From an uncultured Porphyromonadaceae bacterium (GTDB taxonomy: Bacteria; Bacteroidota; Bacteroidia; Bacteroidales; Muribaculaceae): a stretch of DNA of 64,000 nt. A program made the translations under genes and the position numbers. Positions 61,873 to 64,000 of this stretch are shown piece after piece. Numbering within the stretch: the first letter of the stretch is position 1; each line of letters begins with the position of its first letter. Below the pieces are notes generated by a model. It was not told the origin of the DNA. It made no database searches and was given only the letters and a program-made list of their open reading frames with translations. The stretch spans positions 1 to 64,000 of the forward strand of contig CAMCDS010000011.1 in the NCBI GenBank assembly GCA_945873625.1, given 5' to 3'.

Positions 61873-62121
61873 TCAGCCGTTGAAATAGCCTGCGAGGTCT
61901 TCGAAGATGCCTATCGTGAAGAGCCAGTAGAGGAGAATGAAGATGAGCACCAGCACTCCGAGCCAGAGCCAGAGGCGATTGGTTTTTCTTCTATTCTCGC
62001 GTTTGCGGTTGCGGCCGTTGGCAGGCATGCTTTCGGCCAGCTGGTCGGCATCGAGATGTTCGTGAGCCCTTCTCTGTTCGAGGCTCTCATTCTCTCTTAC
62101 GTGTGTTTCCTTTCTGTCCAT
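61873..62121 (-). CDS. small single-pass membrane protein
   Basis: An 82-residue protein: a charged N-terminal ~48 residues rich in Arg, Glu and Asn (MPANGRNRKRENRRKTNR), then one membrane helix (LWLWLGVLVLIFILLYWLFTIGI) and a short end FEDLAGYFNG. The charge pattern (R-rich before the helix) predicts a cytosolic N-terminus. No family is recognised. A -7-like box is not clear. It lies between the rpmH stretch and the dnaB terminator on the same strand as dnaB. Confidence 0.65.
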   Translation of the reverse strand: MDRKETHVRENESLEQRRAHEHLDADQLAESMPANGRNRKRENRRKTNRLWLWLGVLVLIFILLYWLFTIGIFEDLAGYFNG

Positions 62122-62187
62122 AACCTTTGATTTTTTAATATTTTAACTTTAAAACACCGCTTCACCCCATGTGGTTCAGTCGACGTA

Positions 62188-62219
62188 TAAAAAAAGCGCC
62201 CCGCCTGTGGCGGAGCGTG
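62188..62219 (-). terminator. terminator of dnaB
   Basis: On the minus strand cgctccgcc/ggcggggcg form a stem with one mismatch and a 3-nt loop, followed by cttttttta. It lies 17 bases after the dnaB stop. Confidence 0.75.
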
Positions 62220-62236
62220 CTCTTATGTCGAGATTC

Positions 62237-63814
62237 TCAGAAGGGGGAGGTTTCGCCCGGCGAGGAGGGCATGATGTCGGGCATGGGGTCGTCGGGCGCC
62301 GGGCCGTAAGGGGTGTCGGCGAAAGGGGGCATGTCGCTGCCCGCGTCGGGCTCGCGGTTCATGCGCGATTCGAGGACCATGGGCCCCGACTGCCCCACCA
62401 CGTCGCGCACGCTCTCGTAGGCGTCGTCCCAGTTCTCGAAGCGTGCATAGCTTCCGGTGAAGCGGAGCTTTACGGTTCCGACGCCGCCCGAACGGTGCTT
62501 GGCTATGATGATTTCGGCCTGGCCGCGGATGTCGTTGCCTTCGGCGTCGAAGCCCGACTTGGTGTAGTATTCGGGGCGGTGGATGAAGCAGACTATGTCG
62601 GCGTCCTGCTCGATGGCTCCCGACTCGCGGAGGTCGGAGAGCACGGGACGCTTGTCTTCGCGCGTCTCGGTGGCTCGGTTGAGCTGCGAGAGGGCGATGA
62701 TGGGTATGTCGAGCTCCTTGGCGAGGGCCTTGAGCGAGCGCGAGATGGTGCTGACCTCCTGCTCGCGGCTTCCGAGCTTGAGACCCGAGGCGTTCATCAG
62801 CTGCAGATAGTCGATGATGATGATGCGCACGCCGTGTTCGCGCACGAGGCGACGGGCCTTGGTGCGCATCTCCGTAATCGAGAGGCCGGGCGTCTCGTCG
62901 AGATACAGGGGCGCGGAGTAGACGTTGCTGAGGCGCGTGTTGAGCCGGTCCCACTCCTCGGGTGAGAGCTGTCCGCTCTTGATTTTGGAGCCCTCGATTT
63001 CGGCCACGTTGCTTATCAGACGCTTGACGAGCTGCACGTTGGCCATCTCAAGCGAGAACACGGCCACGGGCTTGTCATAGTCCACGGCGATATTCTTCGC
63101 CATCGAGAGCACGAAGGCCGTCTTGCCCATGGCCGGACGCGCCGCTATGATGATGAGGTCGGAGTTCTGCCAGCCCGAGGTGATCCGGTCGAGCTCGGTG
63201 TAGCCGCTGGGGAGACCCGAGAGGCCCGAATCACTGTTGGCGGCTATCTGTATCTGCTCGAGGGCGAGGTTGATTACGGGGTCAATCTGCGTTACCTCGC
63301 GCTTAAGCTGTGTCTGCGAGATTTCGAAGAGCTTGCCCTCGGCTTCCTGCAGCAGGGCGTCGACGTCGTTGCTCTCGTCGAAGGCCTCGGTCTCTACCTG
63401 CGAGGCGAAGGCTATGAGGCGACGGGCCAGGTATTTCTGGGCGATTATCTTGGCGTGGTATTCCACATGGGCGGCGGAATAGACGCGTGCGGTCAGCTCC
63501 GTGATTCTGACGGCTCCGCCTACCTCGTCGAGGGTGCCGTTCTGGCGCAGCTGCTCCGTTACGGTCATCATGTCGATGGGCTTCTGGTTGAGGCCGAGGG
63601 CGGAGATGGCCTCGTAGATCTTGCGGTTGAGAGGGTCGTAGAATGAATCGGGCACAAGCAGGTCGCACACCGACATATACGCGTCTTTCTCAAGCATGAG
63701 GGCGCCGAGCACGGCTTCCTCGATCTCAGTGTCGCGTGGCGGCAGCTTGCCGACGGGGTCGGTCAGCTCCGGCTGATGTTTCGGTTTGTTGCGGTATGTC
63801 CTGTTGTCGTCCAT
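62237..63814 (-). CDS. dnaB: replicative DNA helicase DnaB
   Basis: A 525-residue helicase. The N-terminal helical domain (GKLPPRDTEIEEAVLGALMLE) binds primase; the RecA-like domain has GLPSGYTELDRITSGWQ, Walker A ARPAMGKTAFVLS, Walker B RIIIIDYLQLM and the R-finger region SQLNRATETREDKRP. No intein is inserted, although DnaB is a common intein site. It unwinds DNA ahead of the replisome. The acidic/proline-rich C-terminal ~40 residues (DAGSDMPPFADTPYGPAPDD) are longer than in E. coli. Confidence 0.96.
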   Translation of the reverse strand: MDDNRTYRNKPKHQPELTDPVGKLPPRDTEIEEAVLGALMLEKDAYMSVCDLLVPDSFYDPLNRKIYEAISALGLNQKPIDMMTVTEQLRQNGTLDEVGGAVRITELTARVYSAAHVEYHAKIIAQKYLARRLIAFASQVETEAFDESNDVDALLQEAEGKLFEISQTQLKREVTQIDPVINLALEQIQIAANSDSGLSGLPSGYTELDRITSGWQNSDLIIIAARPAMGKTAFVLSMAKNIAVDYDKPVAVFSLEMANVQLVKRLISNVAEIEGSKIKSGQLSPEEWDRLNTRLSNVYSAPLYLDETPGLSITEMRTKARRLVREHGVRIIIIDYLQLMNASGLKLGSREQEVSTISRSLKALAKELDIPIIALSQLNRATETREDKRPVLSDLRESGAIEQDADIVCFIHRPEYYTKSGFDAEGNDIRGQAEIIIAKHRSGGVGTVKLRFTGSYARFENWDDAYESVRDVVGQSGPMVLESRMNREPDAGSDMPPFADTPYGPAPDDPMPDIMPSSPGETSPF

Positions 63815-63881
63815 GATTTCTGGTGTGAGTCGTATTGGCGGATTGCGTTCAAGGACCCGTCTTTCAACGGGTGTTCAGACT

Positions 63882-63928
63882 AAAATAGGCCTCGGCCGAC
63901 GGTATTATCCTCTCGGCAGAAGGCCTTA
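63882..63928 (-). terminator. terminator of a minus-strand RNA from beyond the window
   Basis: On the minus strand aggcctt-ct-gccga and tcggc-cg-aggcct pair around a short loop, followed by attttag. It would end a transcript entering from the right edge, such as the possible tRNA-like RNA at 63961-64000. Confidence 0.5.
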
Positions 63929-63960
63929 TGTTCTCAGCGGCCGGATGGTCGGCCGGATTG

Positions 63961-64000
63961 TACACCCATGGGGAGTCGAACCCCAATCGATGGAACCGGA
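63961..64000 (-). tRNA. possible 3' part of a tRNA-like RNA (cut by the window edge)
   Basis: On the minus strand tgggg-ttcgact-cccca is a perfect T-arm with the standard seven-base loop, followed by tgggtgta, which could be the acceptor 3' strand. CCA is not encoded. The anticodon arm and 5' half would lie beyond position 64000, so I cannot name the amino acid or exclude another structured RNA. A terminator follows about 35 bases downstream. Confidence 0.35.

Overview
The window looks like chromosomal DNA from a Bacteroidales bacterium, probably Muribaculaceae-like (family-level placement is inference). The evidence is high G+C coding DNA, many promoters of the Bacteroidetes type (TTTG or TTG, 19-21 nt, TAnnTTTG), a DUF4493/PCMD lipoprotein cluster, a TamL-type lipoprotein barrel with TamB, PorQ of type IX secretion, a BspA-like leucine-rich repeat protein, and Bacteroidetes-type efp, rpsO, rplS, rpmH and dnaB.

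Layout. 1-10.5 kb: one tight minus-strand operon of six envelope genes (three DUF4493 lipoproteins, two of them with PCMD-like ends, a further PCMD lipoprotein, and two paralogous small barrels) running into dgkA and a PAP2 phosphatase. 10.6-12.6 kb: a DUF4923 protein, a broken AraC gene and ribE. 12.7-14.5 kb: an unusual ATPase with a TOPRIM-like (DUF4435-like) half. 14.6-18.8 kb: glgB-cmk-ispH-tadA. 18.9-20.9 kb: a GntR-regulated ABC transporter with a clear operator at its promoter. 21-23.4 kb: a small membrane protein, an ADP-ribosylglycohydrolase and menA. 23.5-24.1 kb: two abutting gene remnants. 24.2-26.3 kb: an RloA-RloB (AbiL-like) defence pair. 26.3-34.4 kb: a VanZ-like gene, tamB, tamL and a small membrane protein. 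34.5-39.9 kb: rsgA, an outer-membrane barrel, gpmI and rpsO.

40.0-48.1 kb is the most unusual part: a compact five-gene operon of lower G+C with a type III-like methyltransferase (Mod), a type III-like helicase-nuclease (Res), a 73-residue protein, a DndD-like SMC ATPase and a HerA-like ATPase with a possible DndE-like N-terminus. No DndA, DndB or DndC is present, so this is not a normal phosphorothioation system. Its upstream region carries three copies of a GGTCGG-T(n) repeat, two of them forming a perfect 14-bp inverted repeat beside a -7 box. I propose it as a hybrid DNA-modification and defence system.

48.6-64 kb: pullulanase, a 410-bp element with imperfect terminal inverted repeats (MITE-like), a BspA-like protein, a small winged-helix protein, a TonB-like protein, porQ, rplS, ushA-like, a GH3 enzyme, radC, a glycosyltransferase, efp, rpmH (51 residues), a small membrane protein and dnaB. 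The far edge holds the 3' part of a possible tRNA-like RNA followed by a terminator.

Functionally the window mixes housekeeping genes with two defence modules (RloAB and the five-gene operon), a third possible defence ATPase, and an envelope programme (surface lipoproteins, Tam machinery, T9SS-related proteins). No integrase, phage structural gene or CRISPR array was seen.
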